Shown piece by piece: positions 18,110 to 26,389 of a DNA stretch of 64,000 nt. The DNA is from Bdellovibrio sp. UBA4095 (GTDB taxonomy: Bacteria > Bdellovibrionota > Bdellovibrionia > Bdellovibrionales > Bdellovibrionaceae), in NCBI GenBank assembly GCA_002381805.1, contig DFXZ01000010.1:124001-188000 (forward strand), read 5' to 3'. Position 1 is the stretch's first letter. Every line of letters begins with the position of its first letter. Made by a program: the position numbers and the translations under genes. Below the pieces are notes generated by a model. It was not told where the DNA came from and ran no database searches. It saw only the letters and a list, made by a program, of their open reading frames with translations.

Positions 18110-19261
18110 ATGATCTGGCCCTTTATAATTCTCTCCTATGCAAGCCTCTTTGTTTACGGTCTCGCAGACAATATTCGAGGTCCCCTCTTTCCTGAGATAC
18201 TAAAAGAATTCGCCGTTTCTGACTCCATCGGTTCGGCCATGTTTGCAATCACTTCCATTTCTGGCTTTATTTCGAGCCATTTTGCAAGACGACTTCTTCG
18301 ACGGTTCGAGCGGAAAACAGTTCTGCAAGTTTCCGCAGCAGCTCTGACTCTGTCCATGCTGGGATTGGCGGCTTCCTTCAACTTTACTGTCTTTTTGATT
18401 TTTAGTTTTGCGTTTGGATTGTCCTTAGGGATCGTAGGACTGATCCCTAATATTTTAGTTCCCTTAGGATCAACGCCCACCCGGAAACAACAACTTCTGG
18501 CAGGTCTTCATGCAATGTACGGCCTAGCAAGTTTTATGGCCCCCCTTTTAGCTGCCACCGTAGGCGGTATTTCTGGAAGCTGGCGATGGACTTTCGCTAT
18601 TGCGGCTCTGGCGCCCGCAGGCTTAGTCGCATATACGTTTCACTCGAGCCATCGTTTGCTGCATAAAAAAGTTGATGTTCCGCTGGACCCGCACAATACC
18701 CATAGCTTACAAGCCATTTTACCCCAGCTTTATCTCGCTCTGACTGTGAGTATGGCTGTTGCCGCAGAAATTATGGTGTCCTCGCGGCTGGCACTCTATA
18801 TGCGAAGAGTCTGGGACTACGATTTGGAAAAATCGAGTTTGTTCGTGACGGGCTTCTTTGCCTGCATGTTGATCTCAAGAATTTTCTTTACTGTGGTTAA
18901 ATTCAAGAGTTCGGTCAGAAAACAACTGTCCATGGTTCTTGTATCGTCTGCTCTATTAATAGTGTTGGGCCTCTACCTTCACCCTATCGGCTTCGTTTTA
19001 GTGGGCCTAACGATAGCTCCTTTCTATCCTCTTGCAATCACTATGATCTCATCTGAATTTCCGAATGACCTAGATGGCGCCGTCTCTTACATGATGGCAG
19101 TGGATTCAGTTATGCTTGTAATTATGCATCTTGGCGTCGGCAAGCTGACCGATCTGGTTGGAATTCAACCAACATTTCTAAGTGGGATCGTCTTTTTAGC
19201 TGGATCTTTGTTATTACTCAATAGTTACGATCTGGTGTTCAAAAAAAGTTCGAGCTACTAA
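18110..19261 (+). CDS. MFS transporter
   Basis: A 383-residue protein with about 12 hydrophobic segments, typical MFS length, an N-terminal half containing GLADNIRGPLFPEIL and a loop RRLLRRFERKTVLQVSAAALTLSMLGLAASF like MFS motif A, and GFAFGLSLGIVGLIPN-type glycine-rich helices. It should move a small solute across the inner membrane; the substrate cannot be told. It is divergent from the small ESFPASD protein and followed after 116 bases by the Gfo/Idh gene, so a shared transcript is possible. Confidence 0.86.
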   Translation: MIWPFIILSYASLFVYGLADNIRGPLFPEILKEFAVSDSIGSAMFAITSISGFISSHFARRLLRRFERKTVLQVSAAALTLSMLGLAASFNFTVFLIFSFAFGLSLGIVGLIPNILVPLGSTPTRKQQLLAGLHAMYGLASFMAPLLAATVGGISGSWRWTFAIAALAPAGLVAYTFHSSHRLLHKKVDVPLDPHNTHSLQAILPQLYLALTVSMAVAAEIMVSSRLALYMRRVWDYDLEKSSLFVTGFFACMLISRIFFTVVKFKSSVRKQLSMVLVSSALLIVLGLYLHPIGFVLVGLTIAPFYPLAITMISSEFPNDLDGAVSYMMAVDSVMLVIMHLGVGKLTDLVGIQPTFLSGIVFLAGSLLLLNSYDLVFKKSSSY

Positions 19262-19377
19262 GTCCTTTTGCCTCTGCGCTGAGGAGATATGTCCTCAAAA
19301 AATTTCGTTATATAAATAGACTTCGCTAAATGCGGCATTGGGTTTGCAATTTCTCTTGAGTACATCAAGGAGAGATT

Positions 19378-20484
19378 ATGAAAAAGGTTCGCTACGCAGT
19401 TGTCGGCCTCGGACATATTGCACAGGTCGCTATCCTGCCAAGCTTCAAAAATGCGCAATCCAACTCAGAACTGGTGGCTCTGGTGTCCGGTGACACAGAA
19501 AAACTCGATGTCTTGGGAGAAAAGTACAATATCAAGCATCGCTACCTTTACGATGACTATGAAGAAATGCTAAGTCGAGGCTTGGTCGATGCCGTTTACA
19601 TAGCAACACCGAATACTCTGCACCAGGAGTTCGCCGAACTTGCCGCGTGGTATGGAGTTCATGTGCTCACCGAAAAGCCGATGGCCGTGCACGAACGTGA
19701 ATGCATGGGAATGCTCCGCGCCGCCCGAAAGAATAACATCAAATTGATGGTGGCCTACCGGCTTCATTTTGATGGCGGAAATCTTGAAGCGGTCGAGATC
19801 GCCAAAAATAAAGAACTGGGTGATCTAAAAATATTTAATTCAACTTTCAGTATGCAAGTTGCTGACCGAAAGAATATTCGCCTCCGTGGGGACATGGGTG
19901 GAGGACCGCTCTACGATGTCGGTATCTATTGCATCAATGCCGCACGCTACCTTTTTCAAGATGAGCCTGTCGAAGCCTTTGCGATGAGCGATTCCGATCC
20001 CTATGACGCCAGGTTTCGAGAAGTGGACGAAATGATGTCGGTTACGTTGCGATTCCCCAATGCGCGACTTGCGACCTTTACCATCAGTTTTGGAGCCGCA
20101 CGAACCTCATCTTATGAACTTATCGGAACATTGGGTCACCTTCGATTAGAGAATGCCTATGAGTACGCTCAAGACATGACGCTGACAACGGTGATCGATG
20201 GAGAGTCCGAGATACAAAATTTTCCTAAGCATGATCAGTTCGCGCCAGAGATCGAATATTTCTCTCGCTGTATTATTGACGATGTCGAGCCCGAACCTTC
20301 GGCTGAGGAAGGGCTTCTAGATATCAAGATCATCAAAGCTATTCTTGAATCCGCAAGATCCGGTCGTCCTGTAAAACTGGATTATTTCAAAAAAATGACT
20401 CGGCCGTCAGCGCGACAAAAAATAACCAAAGCTCCCTACCCCAAACCCAACACCTTCCATGCCAACAGTCCATCTGAAGAATAA
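19378..20484 (+). CDS. Gfo/Idh/MocA-family oxidoreductase
   Basis: A 368-residue NAD(P)-dependent oxidoreductase. The Rossmann start is RYAVVGLGHIAQVAILPSF; the conserved VLTEKPMAV block near residue 100 contains the EKP motif; the C-terminal substrate domain includes MGGGPLYDVGIYCINAARYLF, matching glucose-fructose oxidoreductase-like members (GGGAL.DIG.Y). Substrate is probably a sugar or cyclitol. AAGGAGA lies just upstream. The last 25 or so residues are a basic, low-complexity tail (RPSARQKITKAPYPK). The disordered protein gene follows 19 bases later and is probably co-transcribed. Confidence 0.88.
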   Translation: MKKVRYAVVGLGHIAQVAILPSFKNAQSNSELVALVSGDTEKLDVLGEKYNIKHRYLYDDYEEMLSRGLVDAVYIATPNTLHQEFAELAAWYGVHVLTEKPMAVHERECMGMLRAARKNNIKLMVAYRLHFDGGNLEAVEIAKNKELGDLKIFNSTFSMQVADRKNIRLRGDMGGGPLYDVGIYCINAARYLFQDEPVEAFAMSDSDPYDARFREVDEMMSVTLRFPNARLATFTISFGAARTSSYELIGTLGHLRLENAYEYAQDMTLTTVIDGESEIQNFPKHDQFAPEIEYFSRCIIDDVEPEPSAEEGLLDIKIIKAILESARSGRPVKLDYFKKMTRPSARQKITKAPYPKPNTFHANSPSEE

Positions 20485-20503
20485 CCAGAGCGAGGAGGAA
20501 ATC

Positions 20504-20749
20504 ATGGCTAGACCAGGAAATCGACCCCTAAGAAAAAACCCCACTGCAGAACGTCGACCTCGTCATCAAGGAGCCGGCTCTGACTATCTCGAAAGATATC
20601 CAGATGACGAATACATACCACCTTCTCACCGCCGCACTTCTTCTGCTGACTCCAACTATTCGCGTGATCCCGGAAGCGGCCGCCAAGAATACTTTGAGGA
20701 AAGAGAGCGCTATGAACACCGAGCCCCAGGCCGGAACAACCATCGGTGA
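20504..20749 (+). CDS. Small disordered Arg/Asp/Tyr-rich protein
   Basis: An 81-residue, strongly hydrophilic protein (RPLRKNPTAERRPRHQ at the start, SDYLERYPDDEYIPPSHRR in the middle, a basic HRAPGRNNHR end). ATG 20504 has GAGGAGG directly upstream; an in-frame earlier ATG at 20459 lies inside the preceding gene and lacks one. No known domain. Its composition and a loose RR...DY..RY..D pattern resemble the 15277 protein, so they may be related. It sits 19 bases after the Gfo/Idh gene. Confidence 0.65.
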   Translation: MARPGNRPLRKNPTAERRPRHQGAGSDYLERYPDDEYIPPSHRRTSSADSNYSRDPGSGRQEYFEERERYEHRAPGRNNHR

Positions 20750-20810
20750 TCATGCAATTCGACAAAATGTTCGAGCCCAGGCGGCGAGTCTTTGCATTTT
20801 TGTGGCAAGC

Positions 20811-20816
20811 TATAAT
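20811..20816 (+). promoter_or_regulatory. Candidate -10 element (TATAAT) before the His-rich small gene
   Basis: An exact TATAAT lies 30 bases before the ATG at 20841. No good -35 is found 16-18 bases upstream (TTTGCA is 14 bases away), so the promoter is tentative. Confidence 0.35.
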
Positions 20817-20840
20817 TGAGAAAAAAGACAGGAGGAGCTT

Positions 20841-20996
20841 ATGCTTAGCCTCAGTATAGTCGTTCTTTATGTGGCACTGGTTGTTTTAGGATTGGTCTTC
20901 GTTCTAAGAATGAACAGACAAGAATCCTTCAGTCATCACCCGCGAGGCCGGCGACATCATCACGACCAACAAAATCATCATGCTGACAAATCCTAG
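20841..20996 (+). CDS. 51-residue membrane protein with a His-rich tail
   Basis: Reading from ATG 20841 gives a hydrophobic segment (LSLSIVVLYVALVVLGLVFV) followed by RMNRQESFSHHPRGRRHHHDQQNHHADKS. Seven His cluster in the last 20 residues. GGAGGAG precedes the ATG with good spacing. The tail could bind metal or nucleic acid or simply be polar; no family is recognised. It fits the group of small stress-type proteins in this region. Genes this short are easily missed. Confidence 0.6.
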   Translation: MLSLSIVVLYVALVVLGLVFVLRMNRQESFSHHPRGRRHHHDQQNHHADKS

Positions 20997-21112
20997 GACA
21001 TGAAACTACGCAATTGTGAACCTTGAGAAATGAAATAGAAGTGAAGAGATTCGTTGAGTCCCCAAGAATTCCTGAATAAAGTGACACTCGACTTCAGACT
21101 TAAGGGATGACA

Positions 21113-23788
21113 ATGAACCAACTCTTTAAAAACCGCTACATGCAAATTCTGTTGTTGGCGGTGGTTTATTATCTGTTCGGTTTGTTGGGTTCACTTTTCA
21201 GTCTCCCCCAAGGTTTTGCAGCTCCGATTTGGCCATCAATCGGTATCGGAATTGCGGCCTTATTACTCTACGGTTATAAGCTATGGCCAGGAATTTTTCT
21301 TGCCGCCATAGCTCTTAACTTTCACTATCGTGAAGAAATTCAAACAGCCTCTCTGCAGGCTCTCATGACATCTGCAGGAGTCACCCTTGCCGTCGTCTGG
21401 GCAGCTTTCGCAATTCGGAAAGTGCTTTCATTTCCCAAAGCCGCATATAATTTCAAAGAAATATTTCTATTTCTCCTTATTGCCGGCCCGCTTACGAGTC
21501 TTATCAGTTCCACCGTAGGATCAGCCGCCCTCTTGGCATTCGAAACAATCGGAACTGAAAGCTTTTATGTTAACTGGTTGTACTGGTGGATCGGAGACTC
21601 CATTGGGGGTATTTTATTCGCCCCTTTAGCCATTATCTTTTCGGCCTCTGCCAGAATCAGCTGGATGAGGACATTAAGGTCCGTATTACTTCCACTTTGT
21701 GCAATCTTGGTCGTTGTCGTCTTTGCGATCCACTATTTAAATGCCAATGAAAGAGCTCGGATCCTTGCAGATTTTGAATATAAGGCAGCATTTGCTTTTG
21801 CCGCCTTCGACGACGACATGCATAGCTACATTTCAAATCTTAGGTACCTGCAGAGTTTTTTCGAGAGCTCCGAACAAATCACAGCGGAAGAGTTTAAAAA
21901 ATTCTCGAAACCTTTTCTTGAAGAAAACTTCGCGGTGCGTACGCTGGCTTGGCTGCCCGCCATTAAGTCGACAGGCAATGGGCGAGTGCGATTGCTTGGA
22001 AACTCGGATCCTCTTGATGGCGCAAAGTTTCCGCTTACTTTAATTGAGCCGTGGAACGCCAACAGGTTGGGTTTTAGAATTGACTATACCTCAGAGCCTC
22101 GACGGCGCGCACTCCTCGATCAGGCTTCAAAACATGCTGAACGGCCTACTATCGCCATCATGTCGCAAAGAGAATTTGGCTCGAAGCAAAGCGCCATTTA
22201 CATGGTTCTGCCCGTTCGCTCAAGACAGTCTCATCAAAAAGTTCGCGGTTTTGTACTTCAGATTGTGACGCCTCGCCTGGGTATGGCCAAAGTTGACAAT
22301 GTCATCAACGATCTCGATCTTAAGCTTAATATTAAAGATGGTCAGACCTATAAATCCTTAGGCCAAAAAACTTCAGTACCTGGAGAGGCCTCTACATCAG
22401 ATATGGTCTGGAGCAAACATTTCATATTGGGTGGCCATCCGTTTATTTTTGAAGTTCATTATAATCCCGCGGCCAGCAAACAGCTATCGGTTCAAATGAC
22501 CGCTTTTCTTATCACGTTACTCATTATCACGTTCTTGATTTCGCTGCTCTTACTGACAATCACCAATAGAATTTTTAGGGTCGAGGCCCTGGTCGACTTG
22601 AAAACCGAGCACCTGAAACATCTAAATCGCAGACTGGAACAGATCTCGCGAACGAAAACAGAATTTCTAGCCAATATGAGCCACGAGATTCGCACGCCCC
22701 TGAACGCAATTATTGGTGTCACTGACGTACTTGCCGAAACAAAGCTCACCAAAGAACAAGAATCATATGTCGAGATATTCAAAAAAGCGGCTCACAATTT
22801 ACTGACCATCATCAATGATATTCTCGACATTTCCAAAATCGAGGCTGGGCTGGTCACGCTCGAGTCCGTTGAATTTGATATTCTCGAGCTTATAAAAGAT
22901 ACTGCCGAGCTCTATCGTCACAAGACAGACGCCAAGGGACTCAAATTCACGATCGATATTGATCCAAATTTGCCGCCCTACTATTGGGGTGATCCCACTC
23001 GTGTGCGACAGATATTAAACAACTTGCTGAGCAATGCGATCAAATTTACTTCCCAGGGTTCGATTTCACTTTGGATTCACCAAAATAGCGGAGCCGACTT
23101 GCCGGGCACCCTTCGCTTTGTCGTAGTCGATACCGGTATCGGCATTTCTTCAGAAAAGATAAACCAGCTGTTCAAACCCTTTAGTCAAGCGGATGCTTCG
23201 ATCACTAGAAAATTCGGCGGAACAGGACTGGGGCTTTCAATTACGAAACGTCTGGTGGAAATGATGAATGGTACTATCTGGGTTGAAAGTCATCCTCAAC
23301 AAGGCAGTTCCTTTTTCTTTACCTTGGACCTTCCTGTCGTTGAAAACCCAACGATAGCACCAACCACTGAAGTTCCAGCTCTATTGCGCAGTGAAAAAAT
23401 GCAGCACCCGTTGCGCATTCTGATCGTCGATGACAACGAAGACAATATCCTGCTGCTAAAAGTTTTTTTAAGAGATCGGAATTTTATTTTAGATGAAGCC
23501 GAAAACGGTCAAGTCGCAGTCCAAAAATATGAGAAACACGATTACGATCTTATTCTTATGGATATGCAAATGCCGGTCATGGACGGTTACACCGCCTCTA
23601 AAATTATTCGCGAAGAACAGATTAAACTTTCACGCGCACCATTGCAAATCTGGGCGCTGACGGCCTATGCTATGAAAGACGAAATCGACAAAACCCTGCA
23701 GTCGGGCTGCAACCGGCACCTTATTAAGCCGCTACGAAAAAGTCAGTTATTAAAGGAAGTCGACAATTTCCTCGCTTCACTTGATTAA
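21113..23788 (+). CDS. MASE1-CHASE hybrid sensor histidine kinase
   Basis: An 891-residue membrane kinase. About residues 1-220 form a MASE1 multi-helix membrane sensor (start YYLFGLLGSLFSLPQGFAAPIWPSIG), then a CHASE-type extracytoplasmic domain (HSYISNLRYLQSFFESSEQITAEEFKKF) ending in another membrane helix near 460-485, a HisKA (NMSHEIRTPLNAIIGV), an ATPase domain (NNLLSNAIKF, DTGIGIS, FGGTGLGLSI) and a receiver with Asp in LILMDMQMPVMDG. ATG 21113 is preferred over 21107 since AAGGG is then six bases away. The signal is unknown. No separate output regulator is adjacent. Confidence 0.93.
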   Translation: MNQLFKNRYMQILLLAVVYYLFGLLGSLFSLPQGFAAPIWPSIGIGIAALLLYGYKLWPGIFLAAIALNFHYREEIQTASLQALMTSAGVTLAVVWAAFAIRKVLSFPKAAYNFKEIFLFLLIAGPLTSLISSTVGSAALLAFETIGTESFYVNWLYWWIGDSIGGILFAPLAIIFSASARISWMRTLRSVLLPLCAILVVVVFAIHYLNANERARILADFEYKAAFAFAAFDDDMHSYISNLRYLQSFFESSEQITAEEFKKFSKPFLEENFAVRTLAWLPAIKSTGNGRVRLLGNSDPLDGAKFPLTLIEPWNANRLGFRIDYTSEPRRRALLDQASKHAERPTIAIMSQREFGSKQSAIYMVLPVRSRQSHQKVRGFVLQIVTPRLGMAKVDNVINDLDLKLNIKDGQTYKSLGQKTSVPGEASTSDMVWSKHFILGGHPFIFEVHYNPAASKQLSVQMTAFLITLLIITFLISLLLLTITNRIFRVEALVDLKTEHLKHLNRRLEQISRTKTEFLANMSHEIRTPLNAIIGVTDVLAETKLTKEQESYVEIFKKAAHNLLTIINDILDISKIEAGLVTLESVEFDILELIKDTAELYRHKTDAKGLKFTIDIDPNLPPYYWGDPTRVRQILNNLLSNAIKFTSQGSISLWIHQNSGADLPGTLRFVVVDTGIGISSEKINQLFKPFSQADASITRKFGGTGLGLSITKRLVEMMNGTIWVESHPQQGSSFFFTLDLPVVENPTIAPTTEVPALLRSEKMQHPLRILIVDDNEDNILLLKVFLRDRNFILDEAENGQVAVQKYEKHDYDLILMDMQMPVMDGYTASKIIREEQIKLSRAPLQIWALTAYAMKDEIDKTLQSGCNRHLIKPLRKSQLLKEVDNFLASLD

Positions 23789-23795
23789 ATCCGGC

Positions 23796-23908
23796 ACCCA
23801 TAACTTAAATAGTGATAGCCGGGCACCTTCGGCTTTGACCGAGGCGGTGATTTTGGCGACCTGACCTGGCTATGGGTTCGGTTTGTAAAGATTACTGCCC
23901 GGGTCACC
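23796..23908 (+). other. Candidate structured RNA between the kinase and iron operon
   Basis: This spacer contains ACCCATA/TATGGGT (23796-23802 with 23871-23877) and CCGGGCA/TGCCCGG (23819-23825 with 23896-23902). The pairs cross, which would make a pseudoknot. Inside lies a hairpin starting at 23824 (CACC...GGTG with CGG/CCG). ATAGCC (23815) could also pair with GGCTAT (23868). It does not match a riboswitch class I know. It may be a leader of the iron operon, a small RNA, or an irregular terminator of the kinase gene. Confidence 0.35.
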
Positions 23909-24044
23909 ATTTTCATTTGATTTTCAACTAGGAATCAACTCCCTCTCACTTAACCTGGCTCCCTACGATTCTTTTGCCATTGAATACGATTACGCTTATC
24001 TCCTTCCAATCACCGCCCTTTGAGGGTTTAGAAGGAGCTTTTAA

Positions 24045-25031
24045 ATGAAATCATTGATGTCTTTCGCATTGTCACTGTTGATGGCCCCAGCGGCTTTCGC
24101 TGACCTAACAATCTATACTGATCGCCCCACAGACCGCGTTCGTCCAGTCGCTGAAATTTTCACGGCTAAAACAGGACAGAAGGTGACTATCGTTGAAGAG
24201 GCCTATCCTGCCCTTCTTAAAAGAATCGAAGCCGAAGGCGCAAACTCTCCTGCAGATTTGATCTTCACAAAAGACCTGGTTTTCCTTTCCGAGCTTGCTC
24301 GCCTAGGACACTTCCAAGCCTTCCAATCAAGCACTATCGCGCACTCTGTGGACTCTTCAATGCGTGATCCTCAAAATCTTTGGACTGCCGTCAGTAAGCG
24401 CGCGCGCACAATCATGTACAATCCTAACCGCGTCCAAGCGAGCGAACTTTCGACTTATGAAGACCTTGCTGATGTTAAATGGGCCGGCCGTCTTTGCCTT
24501 CGTACCGGCAAAGGGAGCTACAATGAAGCACTTGTTGCTTCTTTGATCGTTAATAATGGCGCTGCAAAAGCAAAAGAAATCGTTGCAGGATGGGTTGAAA
24601 ATCTAGCTGTAGACCCATTCCCAAATGACACGAAGATGCTTGAGGCTGTTGCAAACGGTATTTGCGATGTGGCCATTGCGAACACTTACTACCTTGCGGG
24701 AATCATTGCGCAAAACCCTAAGTTTCCAGTAAAGGCTTACTTCGCAAATCAGAATGACACTGGTGCACATATTAACGGATCAGGAATTGGCGTCGCTGCC
24801 ACTTCTAAACAAGCTGCACTAGCCTCTCAGTTCATCGAAATCCTTTTACAGGATGACGTTCAGCTTTCTTTGACTGGCGCGCACTACGAGTACCCAGCTA
24901 AAATAAATCTTCTTCCATCCACACTCATTCGCGAGTGGGGCGGTTTTAAGGCAGACTCTGCTAACTGGAGCGTTATTGGTGACGAGGCGGAAGCTGCTCG
25001 TAACCTTATCCGCGAAGTTGAATACAAATAA
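24045..25031 (+). CDS. Fe(III) ABC-transporter substrate-binding protein (FbpA/FutA-like)
   Basis: A 328-residue periplasmic protein with a signal peptide (MKSLMSFALSLLMAPAAFA). It matches the iron-binding family through LTIYTDRPTDRVRPVAEIFTAKTG, the LLKRIEAEG.NSPADLIFT block, WAGRLCLRTGKGSYNEALVASLI, and the paired Tyr in IANTYYLAGI, which in this family coordinate ferric iron. No permease or ATPase gene follows. The next gene is an imelysin behind a strong hairpin, so this protein either uses a transporter encoded elsewhere or serves the TonB system. AAGGAG precedes the ATG. Confidence 0.92.
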   Translation: MKSLMSFALSLLMAPAAFADLTIYTDRPTDRVRPVAEIFTAKTGQKVTIVEEAYPALLKRIEAEGANSPADLIFTKDLVFLSELARLGHFQAFQSSTIAHSVDSSMRDPQNLWTAVSKRARTIMYNPNRVQASELSTYEDLADVKWAGRLCLRTGKGSYNEALVASLIVNNGAAKAKEIVAGWVENLAVDPFPNDTKMLEAVANGICDVAIANTYYLAGIIAQNPKFPVKAYFANQNDTGAHINGSGIGVAATSKQAALASQFIEILLQDDVQLSLTGAHYEYPAKINLLPSTLIREWGGFKADSANWSVIGDEAEAARNLIREVEYK

Positions 25032-25045
25032 TCATGATATTGTGA

Positions 25046-25076
25046 GGGCCGCCTGAATCGGGCGGCCCCTCTTATT
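25046..25076 (+). terminator. Hairpin/attenuator after the iron-binding protein gene
   Basis: GGGCCGCC, a seven-base loop, GGCGGCCC form a perfect 8-bp GC-rich stem followed by CTCTTATTT. The short U-tract suggests partial termination, so the binding protein would be made in excess of downstream genes. Confidence 0.5.
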
Positions 25077-25087
25077 TCGAGGACCCT

Positions 25088-26389
25088 ATGACAAAGTTTT
25101 TATCTGTTTTAATGACGATCACCCTTGCAACTGCAGCCTGTTCTGATTTCACGAATTCGGGAAATGACAAGAGGCCGCCTCGAGGACCTGGCGCAGATAA
25201 TAAACCAGCAGGCTCGAACCCTCTTCCGACTGAATATCAAAAACCAAACGAAGGGCCTTTTTCCGAAGCGAAAATGCTCGTTAACATCGGCATGAATGTT
25301 ATTGTCCCTGCCGTCAATGATTTGGCGATTCAGTCAGCTTCACTTCACCAAGAAGTTCTAAAGTACTGCGAGGCCTTGGATGCAGACATCGATGTCCAAG
25401 AGCATGAGGATTCAGTTAAGGCGCAATGGCAAAAAACGATGCTGGCATTTCATTTCTTGGATGCTGCTCCTATTGGTCCTTTGACCGACGATGGGCGTTT
25501 CTTGGCTGACTACATTTATTCATGGCCGTACCTGAATATCTGTGGAATCGATCAGGAAGTCGTCAAATTAGATGAAACCAATACTCCGAATCACCGCTTG
25601 GTGTACAACCTGAAAGGTCTTGGAGCCTTAGAATATCTACTATTCGAGCCGACCCTCACTTCAACGTGCAACCGCAGGGCAAATCCCAAAGTCGTAGCTT
25701 GGATGGATAAGCCCTCTTTAGAAAAAAAGGCAGATCGTTGTGCTTTCGCCAGAGTCTTAACAGAGGACGTTGTCGCGAAAACGAAGCTTCTGGAAAACCG
25801 TTGGAATCTTAATGAAGGTAATTTCACCAAGACGCTTATAGATGGTTCACGCTACACATCTGTCAAAGAAGCCACCAATGCTATGACTGATGCGCTTTTC
25901 GCAATCGAAAAAGTAAAAGATCACCGCCTGGGTCGTCCATTGGGACGCCATAAAGATTGCATTAGTGACACTGGTAAATGCGTTGACTTGGCAGAGCATC
26001 CTTGGTCGGGACTTGCCTTAAGAGGTGCGGAGGAGCAACTCAAGGGCTTTCAGGCTGTATTCTTCGGTTCGAAAAATCCTCGCGAATCCGCCTTTGGTTT
26101 CGACGACTTTTTGGCTCAACAAGGACAACCTCAAGTCGCCGAGAGAATCAAGTCTGAGGTTCAAGATGCTATCGCTTCGGCAAAAGTCCTCTCGACACAG
26201 GGGACCTTCCAAGAGCAGCTTGAAAAAATGGATACAGCACTTTGCGCACAGACAACCAAAGAAAATCGTAAAGAAGCCCTCTGCGGTCTTCACGAAGATG
26301 TGCGAGCTATCTCTACATCTATGAAAATTGATGTCCTCACGATACTTTCTTTGCGTGCGCCTCCGGTTTATCAAGGGGATAATGATTAA
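25088..26389 (+). CDS. Imelysin-family (peptidase M75-like) lipoprotein
   Basis: A 433-residue lipoprotein with a signal ending TAACSD (lipidated Cys near 18) and a Pro/Gly-rich linker. The imelysin pattern is seen in WQKTMLAFHFLDAAPIGPLTDDGR and GLGALEYLLFEP, the latter being the GxHxxE-related motif with Leu in place of the His. Family members bind or process iron compounds at the cell surface and sit in iron-regulated operons; the peptidase activity is doubtful when the motif differs. The gene lies between the iron-binding protein and the TonB-dependent receptor, overlapping the receptor start by eight bases. Confidence 0.87.
   Translation: MTKFLSVLMTITLATAACSDFTNSGNDKRPPRGPGADNKPAGSNPLPTEYQKPNEGPFSEAKMLVNIGMNVIVPAVNDLAIQSASLHQEVLKYCEALDADIDVQEHEDSVKAQWQKTMLAFHFLDAAPIGPLTDDGRFLADYIYSWPYLNICGIDQEVVKLDETNTPNHRLVYNLKGLGALEYLLFEPTLTSTCNRRANPKVVAWMDKPSLEKKADRCAFARVLTEDVVAKTKLLENRWNLNEGNFTKTLIDGSRYTSVKEATNAMTDALFAIEKVKDHRLGRPLGRHKDCISDTGKCVDLAEHPWSGLALRGAEEQLKGFQAVFFGSKNPRESAFGFDDFLAQQGQPQVAERIKSEVQDAIASAKVLSTQGTFQEQLEKMDTALCAQTTKENRKEALCGLHEDVRAISTSMKIDVLTILSLRAPPVYQGDND

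Noticed and set aside
19281..19296. Hairpin GAGGA-GATATG-TCCTC as terminator after the MFS gene
   Set aside because: Followed by A residues, not T, on the reading strand; stem is only five bases.
23846..23909. tRNA-like stretch ending TCACCA
   Set aside because: The ends pair only five bases, there is no anticodon or T-arm in the right place, and total length is too short.
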